A stretch of 30,763 nucleotides of DNA from Deltaproteobacteria bacterium (GTDB taxonomy: Bacteria > Desulfobacterota > GWC2-55-46 > JAUVFY01). A program made the position numbers and the translations under genes. The stretch spans positions 1-30,763 of the forward strand of contig JAUVFY010000002.1 of the NCBI GenBank assembly GCA_030594025.1, given 5' to 3'. The first letter of the stretch is position 1, and every line of letters begins with the position of its first letter. The notes under the pieces were generated by a model, which did no database searches, was not told the DNA's origin, and worked only from the letters and a program-made list of their open reading frames with translations. This document shows positions 1 to 8,184 of this stretch, piece by piece.

Positions 1-1392
1 GAATATCTTCGGCATTTCCTCCTTCGTTATCCCGCACCCCGTGTCATGGAAACTGACCGAAACGAATCGCTTCATCCGCCGTTCCTTAACTGAAGCGGTG
101 AAGTCCGGGTCGCCCTTTCGCCTTCCAGCGCGCGCCGGGCCCGAAAGAGGGCGTTCTTCCGTATCGGTTCTTACCGTAATGAGCCCGCTTCCACTCATGG
201 CGTCCGAGGCGTTCACGAGCAAGTTTATAAAGACCTGCCTCAACTTCCCATCGTGTATGATAACAGGAGGGATGTCTTCTTTCAATACCAGTTCTGTTCT
301 GACCCCCTCGAAGCCCCTGTCGCCTGACATCACGGAGACGGTATCCTTTACGAGGTTGTTCACGTTTACGTGCCCCGGCGGCTCCTTCGAGGGCCTCGAG
401 ATATCGAGGAACTCCCTCAGGATCTCGTTTATCCTCGAAATCTCTTTGTCTGTCCTTGTGAGTATCTCCCTTTCTTCTTCCCTGTCGTCAACACCCTTCT
501 GGAGTATGTCCAGATAGCCCTGAACCGCACCGAGGGGGTTTCCTATTTCATGGGCCAGGCCCGCCGCAAGGCGACCCACTGCGGCCAGCGTGGACGACCT
601 CAGGAGCTCCTCCTGTGCCTCCACGAGTTCCCTGTTTACCCTTGCGAGCCTCATTATCTCGTTTTCGAGCTTTTGGGCCATGGTGTTGAAGGCCCCGGCA
701 AGGCGGCCTATCTCGTTATCAACTGTAATCTCAGCCCTTTCATCGAGCCCCCCTCCGGCGATACGCGTTGCAGTGCCCTCAAGCTTTTTTATGGGACTTA
801 TTATGGCCCATGAGAGGAAGTACACGCCGAGGTCTATTATTATAAAGGAGTCCGCGAGGGCGAAAAAAAGGAGGAAGCGTCTCATACCGGCCAGGTCCTC
901 GTCTATATCCGAAAGGGAAACGGTGAAGTCGAAACCCGCGCCCTGGGCAGAAGAGGTGGCAGAGGAGTTCCTTCCAACGGAGACATGGAGAAACCGGGGC
1001 GGCCCCTTAAACCACCCGCCATCGATACTCCGTATCTTTATGCCGTCACCAAAAAAAAGCGTGCTGCCGGAGTCTTTTTCGGGTACCACCAACTCGCCCT
1101 CCTTTACAACGACCATTGCTTTATCGTCGCGCAGTTGAAGGGCATTTATCCCCACCTCTCGTACTATCCTCCTGGTATAGTCAGCTACCCTTCCCTTGTC
1201 GGCTCTCCATGGTGCCTCAATGGTCGAGGCCCTTAAAACCCTCGCCATGGCTTCGGCTTCCCTCACCTTGAGCCCGACGGCGTTTCTCTCCATGAGCTTC
1301 ATGCTGAGGATACCCAGAAGTCCCATGGCAGCAAGGGTTATGACGATTATGCCGCCCGCAAGCTGTGCCTTTATGCCGATGGTTAACTTCAT
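1..1392 (-). CDS. Sensor histidine kinase, C-terminal end cut by window edge
   Basis: The open frame runs from ATG at 1392 down to position 1, giving 464 visible residues with no stop. An N-terminal membrane helix (about 7-30) is followed by an extracytoplasmic sensor segment (about 31-168) and a second helix (about 169-196). A HAMP-like linker follows, with ISPIKKLEGTATRIAGG near 197-213, then a short coiled coil. The HisKA phosphoacceptor is H281 in LAAGLAHEIGNPLGAVQGY. The ATPase domain shows the N box (FINLLVNASDAM, about N395) and the start of the G1 box (DTGCGI, about 450-455). The remaining ATP lid is outside the window. Its ATG overlaps the stop of the prepilin peptidase gene (ATGA), so the two are probably translationally coupled. 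The architecture is that of a membrane-bound NtrB/ZraS-like kinase. A partner response regulator, perhaps NtrC-like, would be expected just outside the window. The signal sensed is unknown. Confidence 0.93.
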   Translation of the reverse strand, partial: MKLTIGIKAQLAGGIIVITLAAMGLLGILSMKLMERNAVGLKVREAEAMARVLRASTIEAPWRADKGRVADYTRRIVREVGINALQLRDDKAMVVVKEGELVVPEKDSGSTLFFGDGIKIRSIDGGWFKGPPRFLHVSVGRNSSATSSAQGAGFDFTVSLSDIDEDLAGMRRFLLFFALADSFIIIDLGVYFLSWAIISPIKKLEGTATRIAGGGLDERAEITVDNEIGRLAGAFNTMAQKLENEIMRLARVNRELVEAQEELLRSSTLAAVGRLAAGLAHEIGNPLGAVQGYLDILQKGVDDREEEREILTRTDKEISRINEILREFLDISRPSKEPPGHVNVNNLVKDTVSVMSGDRGFEGVRTELVLKEDIPPVIIHDGKLRQVFINLLVNASDAMSGSGLITVRTDTEERPLSGPARAGRRKGDPDFTASVKERRMKRFVSVSFHDTGCGITKEEMPKIF

Positions 1393-2192
1393 AATAAGAA
1401 CTGTGTCTTAATATACCAGCCTAAAATAGCCTCGCCGGAGAAAAGGTGCACCAGGGCACCCAGGGCGAGGAAGGGGCCGAAAGGTACCGCATATTTAATG
1501 TCCTTTCCGAAAAAGAGCATAAGTATCCCGCCGACAACTGCCCCAGCGAATGAACCCGCAAAAAGAGTAAAAAGTGCTCCCTTCCACCCGAGGAAGGCAC
1601 CTATCATGGCCAAAAGCTTTATATCCCCTCCGCCCATCCCCTCCCTGCCGGTCACGAGGTTATACGCCGTGGCCACGACAAGCAGTATCCCCCCTCCTGC
1701 GAGTATGCCCAGAAAAGAACCCGATAAACCGTTTACGAGTTGTGACCACCCCCAGGGAAAGGCCCTGACAGCCGAGGCCGCCAGACCGACCCCTATACCC
1801 GGGAGGCTTATGACGTCAGGGATTATACGGAGCCTTAAATCTATGAATGTTATTACAATTAAAGCGGCCGTAAAGACGAAGTACACTGCGAGTCCCGGCG
1901 AGAGCCCGAACCTAACGTATAAAAGGACCGTTAAGACCGCCGTGAGTGTCTCCACCAGGGGGTACTCGGCCGATATTGTGGCCCTGCAGTGCCTGCACCT
2001 TCCCCCGAGGACTATATAGCTTATAATCGGAATGTTATCGTAAAAGCGTATGGGGCTTGAGCAGCTGGGACATTGAGAGCCGGGAGATACGATTGACCGG
2101 GCTTCGGGGATCCTGCGTATGCATACGTTCAGAAAGCTGCCTGCCGCAGCCCCGAAGGCAAAAAAGAATGTATATATGATGGTCTCGGGCAA
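1389..2192 (-). CDS. pilD: Prepilin peptidase (type IV leader peptidase, A24 family)
   Basis: This 267-residue polytopic membrane protein would cleave the leader of type IV prepilins or pseudopilins and N-methylate the new N terminus. The N-terminal domain has the usual GSFLNVCIRRIP segment and two zinc-type CxxC pairs (CPSC near 41-44, CRHC near 66-69). The two catalytic aspartates of the family lie in FIDLRLRIIPD and in GMGGGDIKLLAMIG. About seven hydrophobic helices follow the cytoplasmic loop. The start is TTG at 2192, preceded by AGGAG five bases upstream; no ATG fits. It lies downstream of the HEPN gene (78-bp gap) and overlaps the histidine kinase start by four bases. No pilin or pilus assembly genes are visible in the window, so whether it serves type IV pili or type II secretion cannot be told. 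Confidence 0.95.
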   Translation of the reverse strand: MPETIIYTFFFAFGAAAGSFLNVCIRRIPEARSIVSPGSQCPSCSSPIRFYDNIPIISYIVLGGRCRHCRATISAEYPLVETLTAVLTVLLYVRFGLSPGLAVYFVFTAALIVITFIDLRLRIIPDVISLPGIGVGLAASAVRAFPWGWSQLVNGLSGSFLGILAGGGILLVVATAYNLVTGREGMGGGDIKLLAMIGAFLGWKGALFTLFAGSFAGAVVGGILMLFFGKDIKYAVPFGPFLALGALVHLFSGEAILGWYIKTQFLL

Positions 2193-2257
2193 CCCGTCTC
2201 CTGGCTATAAGTAAATGGATCGGAAGAACTTCCGCCCCCGACCTTACACGGAAAAGA

Positions 2258-2278
2258 ACAGGGCCCTGTGCTACAGGG
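2258..2278. repeat. Overlapping inverted repeats at the end of the HEPN gene
   Basis: The sequence reads ACAGGG-CCCTGT-gct-ACAGGG: a 12-bp perfect palindrome (2258-2269) overlapping a 6-bp-stem hairpin (2264-2278). The HEPN stop codon lies in the 3-base loop of the hairpin. On the minus strand the next bases are TTCTTTTCC, a weak T-rich tail, so it could be a poor terminator or an mRNA processing/stability element between the HEPN and prepilin peptidase genes. Confidence 0.45.
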
Positions 2279-2693
2279 TTTCCGGCAGATTGTCCTTTCT
2301 TTTCCGCTCGGTGAGCTCGAGTATATCGGAGGCGAGCTTTATCGCCTCCCTCGCATCCCTTACGGTTATAACCTCTGCGGGTATCCCGCCCGGGATGCTG
2401 TCAGGGAAGCGCGAGGTCTTGTAATAGAGATCAAGCCTTCCGGATCTCTCGACGAATTCCTTGAACCCTTCCTCATAGGTTATGGCCCTGTCCAGAAGGT
2501 CAACTACAGACCTCGTCTCCCTCGCATCCTCTTTCATGAGAAAGAGAAAAGCCCTCAGCGACTTCGCTGCGGACTGCTGTGCCCAGAAACCGGCCGGTGC
2601 ATGGAAACCCCCGTCGAGGTTCCACTCCGCGACCTTGAGGTCGTATTCAGCCTGCCTGAGCCACCTCTCGGACTCCTTCAAGTGCACTTCCAT
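2271..2693 (-). CDS. HEPN-domain protein, solitary
   Basis: This 140-residue, mostly helical protein resembles the HEPN family (PF05168-like): AEYDLKVAEWNL near 15-26, then the FWAQQSAAKSLRAFLF helix near 36-51, and YYKTSRFPD near 90-98 in place of the usual RYPD motif. ATG at 2693 is preceded by AAGGAG with a 7-base spacer, a strong start. HEPN proteins are often paired with a MNT-type nucleotidyltransferase as a toxin-antitoxin or nucleotide-binding pair, but no such partner lies next to it. It sits 25 bp after argJ in the same direction. I see no R-x4-6-H ribonuclease motif, so RNase activity is doubtful. The family call is from motif recognition; the function is unknown. Confidence 0.75.
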   Translation of the reverse strand: MEVHLKESERWLRQAEYDLKVAEWNLDGGFHAPAGFWAQQSAAKSLRAFLFLMKEDARETRSVVDLLDRAITYEEGFKEFVERSGRLDLYYKTSRFPDSIPGGIPAEVITVRDAREAIKLASDILELTERKRKDNLPETL

Positions 2694-2718
2694 AAAAGGG
2701 CTCCTTCGTATAAGGTCT

Positions 2719-3969
2719 TTAAGTCCTGTAAGAAGAATTTATACTCACATAGTCGCGGGAAAGGTCCGTCGTCCATAACCTATAGCTCGATTTGCCGGTC
2801 TTAAGGTCTACGGTAACGTTTACCCTGCGTGATTTCATGGCCCTGGCGGCGCTTTTTTGTTTTCCCGTATCGAGCCCTCCCCTTACCACCGGAACTTTGT
2901 TGAAATGGATATTGACCCTTTCGGGGCTCATCTTGATTCCCGAGCTTCCGAGGGCGGCCATTATCCTACCCCAGTTCGGATCCCCTCCGAAAAAGGCGGT
3001 CTTTACAAGGAGCGAGCCGGAAAGGGCCCTTGCCGCACGCCTCGCGTCTTTATACGTTGCTGCCCCCTTTATGTGAAACTCGATGAACCTTGTCGCGCCC
3101 TCGCCGTCCATTACTATCATGTGGGCCAGAGATAGGCAAAGTTCGGTCAGGAGACGGGAAAAGGCGGAAAAACCCCCGGACCTGGGCCCTATGGGTTTAC
3201 CACCGGCCCTTGCGTTGGCGAATATGAGGACCATGTCGTTCGTGGAAGTTTCGTTGTCTACACTTATGTTGTTAAAGGATTGTTCCACGGCCCCCTTGAG
3301 AGCCTTTTTGAGTGCCGGGGCCGTGATGTTCGCGTCCGTTGCAAAGAAGGCGAGCATCGTTGCCATATCTGGACATATCATCCCTGCCCCCTTTGCTATG
3401 CCCACCACTGTGACCGTCCTTGACTGTATCCTTGCCCTTTTCCATACGGTTTTGGGGTAGCTGTCGGTCGTCATAATTGCCTCGGCCGCAGTATGCCAGC
3501 CCGTGGGGCTCAGTGCCTTAACGAGCCTGGTAACCCCCTTTGTGATCTTTTCCACCGGAAGCGGCACACCTATCACCCCGGTTGAGGAAACAAGCATTTG
3601 ACCCCTCTTGGAGCCGGTTGAATCCTCGGTAATACTTACCATCCTCCGGGCGTCTGCGAGCCCCTTTTTGCCGGTGCAGGCATTGGCGTTACCGCTGTTA
3701 ATTATAACGCCCCTGGAGATCCCCCGGGGGATCCTTTTCTGGTCAAATAAAACGGGTGCGGCCTTGACCCTGTTCTTTGTCAGGACCCCGGCAACGCATG
3801 CCGGTACATCACTCAAAATCAGCGCAAGGTCCTTCTGGCGGCCCCTTTTTATGCCGCAGGCGATACCCGAGGCCCTGAAGCCTTGAACCGAGATGGGCGG
3901 TTTTTTTGATTTATTTACCTTTTTTGCCTTTTTTTTCTTAGAGGCGGGATGAACTTTTTTTAAAGGCAT
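2719..3969 (-). CDS. argJ: Glutamate N-acetyltransferase / ornithine acetyltransferase
   Basis: ArgJ transfers the acetyl group from N-acetylornithine to glutamate in the cyclic arginine pathway; bifunctional forms also use acetyl-CoA. The 416-residue protein shows GFRASGIACGIK at the family N terminus, INSGNANACTG in the first half, and the self-cleavage site GAGMICPDMATMLAFF, where T204 would be the nucleophile of the beta chain. ATG at 3969 is chosen because AGGT lies seven bases upstream; a TTG at 3975 is in frame but less likely. The Shine-Dalgarno overlaps the secA stop region, so the gene is in the secA transcription unit. A lysine-rich extension of about 25 residues precedes the conserved core and is encoded by long A runs. 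Secretion and arginine synthesis are unrelated, but secA-argJ adjacency is known to me from other Deltaproteobacteria. Confidence 0.95.
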   Translation of the reverse strand: MPLKKVHPASKKKKAKKVNKSKKPPISVQGFRASGIACGIKRGRQKDLALILSDVPACVAGVLTKNRVKAAPVLFDQKRIPRGISRGVIINSGNANACTGKKGLADARRMVSITEDSTGSKRGQMLVSSTGVIGVPLPVEKITKGVTRLVKALSPTGWHTAAEAIMTTDSYPKTVWKRARIQSRTVTVVGIAKGAGMICPDMATMLAFFATDANITAPALKKALKGAVEQSFNNISVDNETSTNDMVLIFANARAGGKPIGPRSGGFSAFSRLLTELCLSLAHMIVMDGEGATRFIEFHIKGAATYKDARRAARALSGSLLVKTAFFGGDPNWGRIMAALGSSGIKMSPERVNIHFNKVPVVRGGLDTGKQKSAARAMKSRRVNVTVDLKTGKSSYRLWTTDLSRDYVSINSSYRT

Positions 3970-3978
3970 AATCAATAC

Positions 3979-6666
3979 CTATCTACCGCAGCATTTTTTG
4001 TACTTCTTGCCGCTTCCGCAGGGGCAGGGCTCGTTCCTGCCGACCTTCTTTGTCGCCCTCTTTACAGTTTTAGCCCTGGCAGCACCACCCTGGGTTTCAC
4101 CGCGACTCAAAACGAAGTCCTGCTTTCGCTCCTGCGGCTCAAGTACGGCTACCTTGTCTTTTTCTATCTGTACGTTATAGAGCCTCGCCACAACGTCGGC
4201 TTTGAGCCTGAAGATCATGTCGGCAAAGAGATCGAACCCCTCTTTCTTGTACTCGCTGAGGGGGTTCTTCTGGGCGTAACCGCGGAGCCCGATTCCTCCC
4301 TTCAGGTGGTCCATGCTCAAAAGATGGTCCTTCCAGAGGTTGTCCAGGGTAAGGAGCATGAACATCTTTTCGAAATGGGCGAAGACCTCGTCGCCGACAC
4401 CTTCGACCTTCTCCCTGTAAAAACTCCACGCCTTATCCGCCGTGAGCCCTACGAGGGCCTCCCTGTCCTTTACCCCTTCGAGGCCTTCCTTCTCAACGGT
4501 TATGGCGAACTGCCTGGAAAATGCCTTGTTCAAGGACTTCATATCCCATTCGTCCGGGTGTGTCTTCTCCTCGATATGGGTGTAGACAATGTCCTCGGCG
4601 ACCTCGGAGGCGAAGTCTTTGACCATCTCCCTCAGGCCCTCCTGGGCGAGTATCTGGCGGCGGTAGCTGTATACGACCTGCCTCTGCTGGTTCATAACGT
4701 CGTCGTATTCGAGGAGGTGTTTCCTTATGTCGAAGTTATGGCCCTCGACCTTGGCCTGGGCGTTCTCGATGGCCCTGGAAACCAACTTGTGCTCTATGGG
4801 TATGTCCTCTTCCATGCCGAGCCTGTCCATTATGGAGGCGATGCGGTCGCTTCCGAATATCCTCATAAGGTCGTCCTCGAGGGCGATGTAGAACCTTGAG
4901 GAGCCGGGGTCGCCCTGCCTGCCGGAGCGGCCCCTGAGCTGGTTGTCAATCCTCCGGGACTCGTGCCTTTCGGTACCTATTATGTGGACCCCGCCCAATT
5001 CAATGACCTTTTTCTTCTCCTCCTCGCAAAGACCCCTCGCGGCCTCGAGGGCATGGCGGTAAAGCTCGGTGGCATCGTCTTTTCCAGCCTTGGTCGCGGC
5101 CATGAACTCCGGGTTCCCGCCGAGGATTATGTCGGTTCCCCTGCCGGCCATGTTCGTAGAAAGGGTAATCGCCTTAAGGCGCCCCGCCTGGGCCACTATC
5201 TCGGCCTCCTTCTCGTGGTGCTTCGCGTTGAGAACATGGTGGGGCACGCCCTGCCTTGTAAGGAGCTTGGAAAGCTTCTCCGAGTTCTCTATGGTGATCG
5301 TACCCACGAGTACCGGCTTTCCCTTCTCGTACCACTCCTTGATCTCGTTTACCACGGCCCTGAACTTCTCCCTTTCTGTCTTGTAAACGGAGTCGGGATA
5401 GTCCGTTCTTACCATGGGCATGTTAGTGGGGATGACCATCACGTCGAGGTTGTATATGGAGTGGAACTCGGACGCCTCGGTCTCTGCGGTACCGGTCATG
5501 CCGGCGAGTTTCTCGTACATCCTGAAGTAATTCTGGAAGGTAATCGTGGCAAGGGTCTGGTTCTCTCTTTCGACCCTGACCTTCTCCTTGGCCTCGACCG
5601 CCTGGTGTAGCCCCTCGCTCCAGCGTCTTCCGGGCATGAGCCTTCCGGTGAACTCGTCCACTATTACGACCTGGCCGTCCTTGATGACGTAATCGATGTC
5701 CCTTTTTTTAAGTACATGGGCATGCAGTGCCTGGTTTACGTGGTGGAGGGTTTCTATGTGCGCCGGGTCGTAGAGGTTGTCGATCTTTAAAAGCTCCTCG
5801 ACCTTTGAGACCCCTTCCTCGGTCAGAAGCACCTGCCTGGCCTTCTCGTCGACCGCATAGTGGGTCTCCTTTTTGAGCCTGGGTATTATGACGTTTATGG
5901 CATGGTACTTTTCAGTCAAGTCCTCGGCCGGCCCTGAGATGATGAGCGGGGTTCTGGCCTCGTCGATAAGTATCGAGTCCACCTCGTCCACTATGGCGTA
6001 ATGGAGCTCCCTCTGGACGTACTCCTCGAGCGTGAACTTCATGTTGTCCCTTAAGTAGTCGAACCCGAACTCGTTATTTGTGCCGTAGGTTATGTCTGCC
6101 CCGTAGGCCTCCTTGCGGCTTACCTGCCTCAAGTGGAAAAGGCTCTCGTCTGTGCCCACGTAGCCGGGGTCATAGAGGAAACTCGCATCGTGCTGTATAA
6201 CACCGACGGAAAGGCCCAGGGTATGGTATATGGGCCCCATCCACGTTGCGTCCCTCTTTGCCAGGTAGTCGTTTACCGTTACAAGTTGGGCGCCCTTTCC
6301 GGTAAGGGCGTTAAGGTAAAGAGGGAGTGTCGCCACAAGGGTCTTACCCTCACCTGTTTTCATCTCGGAGATCTTGCCCTCGTGGAGCACCACCCCTCCC
6401 AGAAGCTGCACGTCGAAATGCCGCATGTTGAGCTTGCGCCTTGATACCTCCCTTACTGCGGCAAAGGCCTCTGGAAGGATGCTATCGAGTTTTTCGCCGT
6501 CGTTGAGCCTCTGCTTGAACTTCGCGGTAAGCTCCCTGAAGGCCTCGTCGGTGAGCTTTTCCATCTCGGGCTCAAAGGAGTTTGTCTTGTCCACGATGGG
6601 ACTTAACTTTTTGAGCTCGCGCTCGTTCTTTGTCCCGAATATCTTTCTAAGAATGACGTTTATCAT
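3979..6666 (-). CDS. secA: Preprotein translocase ATPase SecA
   Basis: SecA is the cytosolic motor that pushes unfolded preproteins through SecYEG using ATP. The protein is complete at 895 residues. It contains the Walker A segment MKTGEGKTLVATLPLYLNAL (near 103-122), the Walker B-type VDEVDSILIDEARTPLIISG (near 225-244) and the helicase-like motifs NMAGRGTDIILGG and QLRGRSGRQGDPGSSRFY. The scaffold and wing region carries YAQKNPLSEYKKEGFDLF. The end is the zinc/SecB-binding tail NEPCPCGSGKKYKKCC, preceded by a variable linker. The start is ATG at 6666, with only a weak AGAG upstream. It is separated from the upstream M23 gene by a terminator and 290 bp, so it probably has its own promoter, and argJ follows 9 bp after its stop. 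Confidence 0.99.
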   Translation of the reverse strand: MINVILRKIFGTKNERELKKLSPIVDKTNSFEPEMEKLTDEAFRELTAKFKQRLNDGEKLDSILPEAFAAVREVSRRKLNMRHFDVQLLGGVVLHEGKISEMKTGEGKTLVATLPLYLNALTGKGAQLVTVNDYLAKRDATWMGPIYHTLGLSVGVIQHDASFLYDPGYVGTDESLFHLRQVSRKEAYGADITYGTNNEFGFDYLRDNMKFTLEEYVQRELHYAIVDEVDSILIDEARTPLIISGPAEDLTEKYHAINVIIPRLKKETHYAVDEKARQVLLTEEGVSKVEELLKIDNLYDPAHIETLHHVNQALHAHVLKKRDIDYVIKDGQVVIVDEFTGRLMPGRRWSEGLHQAVEAKEKVRVERENQTLATITFQNYFRMYEKLAGMTGTAETEASEFHSIYNLDVMVIPTNMPMVRTDYPDSVYKTEREKFRAVVNEIKEWYEKGKPVLVGTITIENSEKLSKLLTRQGVPHHVLNAKHHEKEAEIVAQAGRLKAITLSTNMAGRGTDIILGGNPEFMAATKAGKDDATELYRHALEAARGLCEEEKKKVIELGGVHIIGTERHESRRIDNQLRGRSGRQGDPGSSRFYIALEDDLMRIFGSDRIASIMDRLGMEEDIPIEHKLVSRAIENAQAKVEGHNFDIRKHLLEYDDVMNQQRQVVYSYRRQILAQEGLREMVKDFASEVAEDIVYTHIEEKTHPDEWDMKSLNKAFSRQFAITVEKEGLEGVKDREALVGLTADKAWSFYREKVEGVGDEVFAHFEKMFMLLTLDNLWKDHLLSMDHLKGGIGLRGYAQKNPLSEYKKEGFDLFADMIFRLKADVVARLYNVQIEKDKVAVLEPQERKQDFVLSRGETQGGAARAKTVKRATKKVGRNEPCPCGSGKKYKKCCGR

Positions 6667-6740
6667 GGTTTTCTCTTTATAATTACGGATTTAAAGCGGG
6701 CCTTCGGGGGTCAAAAATGGCCCCCTCAACCCATGATTCA

Positions 6741-6776
6741 ATTTTATATAATAACATAATTTACAAGAAAATTTCT
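6741..6776 (-). promoter_or_regulatory. AT-rich promoter-like stretch upstream of secA
   Basis: Between the M23 terminator and secA lies a markedly AT-rich block. Read on the minus strand it contains TATTAT, TATAAA and TAAAAT in overlapping positions as possible -10 elements, with only weak -35 matches such as TTTTCT 17 bases upstream of TATAAA. A transcript from here would have an untranslated leader of about 70 bases, which includes a GGGGG/CCCCC hairpin at 6706-6725. The exact promoter cannot be chosen by eye. Confidence 0.3.
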
Positions 6777-6872
6777 ATATTTGCGGGCCTCCGTGGCCAC
6801 CCCCATGTAACGGAAAGGTGGAAAAATCCCGCTTCCGCCATTTGTGCTTCCCACCGGCGCCGGGGGGACTGT

Positions 6873-6907
6873 AAAAAAAACCCCATCGGTACTTCCGACG
6901 GGGTTTT
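6873..6907 (-). terminator. Intrinsic terminator of the M23 peptidase gene
   Basis: The arms 6877-6889 and 6895-6907 form a 13-bp stem around a 5-base loop, reading AAAACCCC(G)TCGG on the minus strand with one G-U pair. The minus-strand transcript continues into eight U residues (6873-6880), a classical Rho-independent terminator about 50 bases after the M23 stop. The A run on the other side could make it work in both directions. Confidence 0.88.
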
Positions 6908-6958
6908 ATTTTAACGAAGGTTACGTACGGTGCCTTTCTCGCCTATATGCCATCCCTC

Positions 6959-7870
6959 TCAGTTCAGAACGTATCTTGAGGGGTTCACTTGAACGCCGTT
7001 TACTATCACTTCATAGTGGAGGTGGGGGCCCGTCGACCTTCCGGTGTTGCCCATGGAGGCTATTTCTTGACCCCTCTTTATCTTCTGTCCCACCTTTACA
7101 TAGGACTTAGATAGGTGACCGTATCTGGTCTTTATGCCGTACCCGTGGCTTATCTCTACCATCTTTCCCAGCGAGGCAAAACGCTTTATCTTGGTCACTA
7201 TGCCGTCGGCCGGGGCCACGATATCGGTTCCGATCCTGTTGGATATATCCATGCCCTTATGGTTCTGGCGGCGCCCGGTAAAGGGGTCTTTCCTTTTGCC
7301 GAAGGTGGACGTTATCCATCCCCTCGTGGGAAGTATTGACGGTGTCGAGGCCAGAAGCGACGACTGCTTCAGGAGGAACTCCTGGAGTTCGGTAAAGCTC
7401 TGCTCCTGCAGAAGCGACTCGCCTTCAAGTAGCGCCAGGTCCGAACCCATCTGGTTTATGAGGGCCTTCCTTCTGGCGCCGAGGGTCGGGAAGGTATCAT
7501 CTTCGGGCGAAGCGCCTCCCATACCCATTACCTCTTTGGACTCGCCAGCGGGCTCTTCGAGGTTGGCTATTATCCTGAGCTTCTTGTCGAAGAGTTTTAA
7601 TTTGGCCATCCGTGCCTCAAGGCCGGTTATCTTCGAGGAAAGGCCCTGCAGCTCGATCTTCTGTGTGGTGTTCTCCTTTTTGAGCCTGGCGAGCTCCTTA
7701 GAGGCAAGCCTCATGTGGCCGTAGTCGTAAACTATAAACAGAAGTCCGAGAACGAGGATAATGGACAAGCTACGGGCGGCTTTAACGAGCCTTACGGGCA
7801 ACTTTATCTTCTTTGTCTTGCCGCTAGAATCGTCCGATAAAACTAGGATGGTCAAATAGCTTTTGCTCAA
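6959..7870 (-). CDS. Membrane-anchored M23 (LytM-type) murein endopeptidase
   Basis: The 303-residue protein would be tethered to the inner membrane and either cut peptide crosslinks in peptidoglycan or activate amidases. A single membrane helix (about 34-48) is followed by a coiled coil (about 54-110), a linker, and a C-terminal LytM domain (about 183-303). Metal ligands H204 and D208 are in NHKGMDIS, and H283/H285 are in GPHLHYEV; H252 is in YGHLSK. All catalytic residues of an active enzyme are present, so this is not a degenerate EnvC/NlpD type. The start is TTG at 7870, with AAGGAG six bases upstream; an ATG at 7875 opens only two codons. It precedes secA but is separated from it by a terminator. 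MepM-like and DipM-like roles are both possible. Confidence 0.93.
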   Translation of the reverse strand: MSKSYLTILVLSDDSSGKTKKIKLPVRLVKAARSLSIILVLGLLFIVYDYGHMRLASKELARLKKENTTQKIELQGLSSKITGLEARMAKLKLFDKKLRIIANLEEPAGESKEVMGMGGASPEDDTFPTLGARRKALINQMGSDLALLEGESLLQEQSFTELQEFLLKQSSLLASTPSILPTRGWITSTFGKRKDPFTGRRQNHKGMDISNRIGTDIVAPADGIVTKIKRFASLGKMVEISHGYGIKTRYGHLSKSYVKVGQKIKRGQEIASMGNTGRSTGPHLHYEVIVNGVQVNPSRYVLN

Positions 7871-7999
7871 GGCATACTCCTTGGAAAAAGTTTTTAATCT
7901 CTGGTATGGTGTTTAGATATCGGCAAAAAAAGGGAGGTCCTTAAACCACAGGGCTCATCTTAATCAAAACCCTTAATTCCCCCCTTCAGTCGCTCATTT

Positions 8000-8028
8000 C
8001 CATTAGCATAAAAAAAATTCTATGTCAA
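8000..8028 (-). promoter_or_regulatory. Candidate sigma-70 promoter for the M23 gene
   Basis: On the minus strand a perfect TTGACA (8028-8023) is followed after 17 bases by TAATGG (8005-8000), with TG one base before it, as in extended -10 promoters. The -35 and spacing are ideal but the -10 is poor. It would give a leader of about 120 bases. Confidence 0.45.
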
Positions 8029-8098
8029 GGTTTTATAGGCCCGGCTTCGAAAATAAAAGTCCCCTCTTTCACCTTCCCTTCATGGTGGTTTGTATGGG

Positions 8099-8135
8099 TT
8101 GACTTGAAAAGGGGAAAAATGTTATTTTTTATAAT
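8099..8135 (+). promoter_or_regulatory. Candidate promoter of the tol operon
   Basis: A perfect TATAAT (8130-8135) lies in an AT-rich run 50 bases before tolQ. TTGACT (8099-8104) is upstream, but the 25-base gap between the two is too long for one sigma-70 promoter, so the TATAAT would rely on a weak -35 near 8107, or TTGACT on a weak -10 near 8122. Confidence 0.4.
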
Positions 8136-8184
8136 ATATTCTATAACCAGCGGTTAGAACTTTAAAACCTCGGAGGCAGGCACA

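Larger units (their letters stand above)
7876..8184. other. Divergent intergenic region between M23 gene and tolQ
   Basis: This stretch of about 310 bp separates two divergent genes. It holds promoter-like sequences for both directions, listed separately, and a purine/pyrimidine-biased middle (about 7930-7990). No open frame with a ribosome binding site and no RNA gene was seen in it. Confidence 0.7.
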
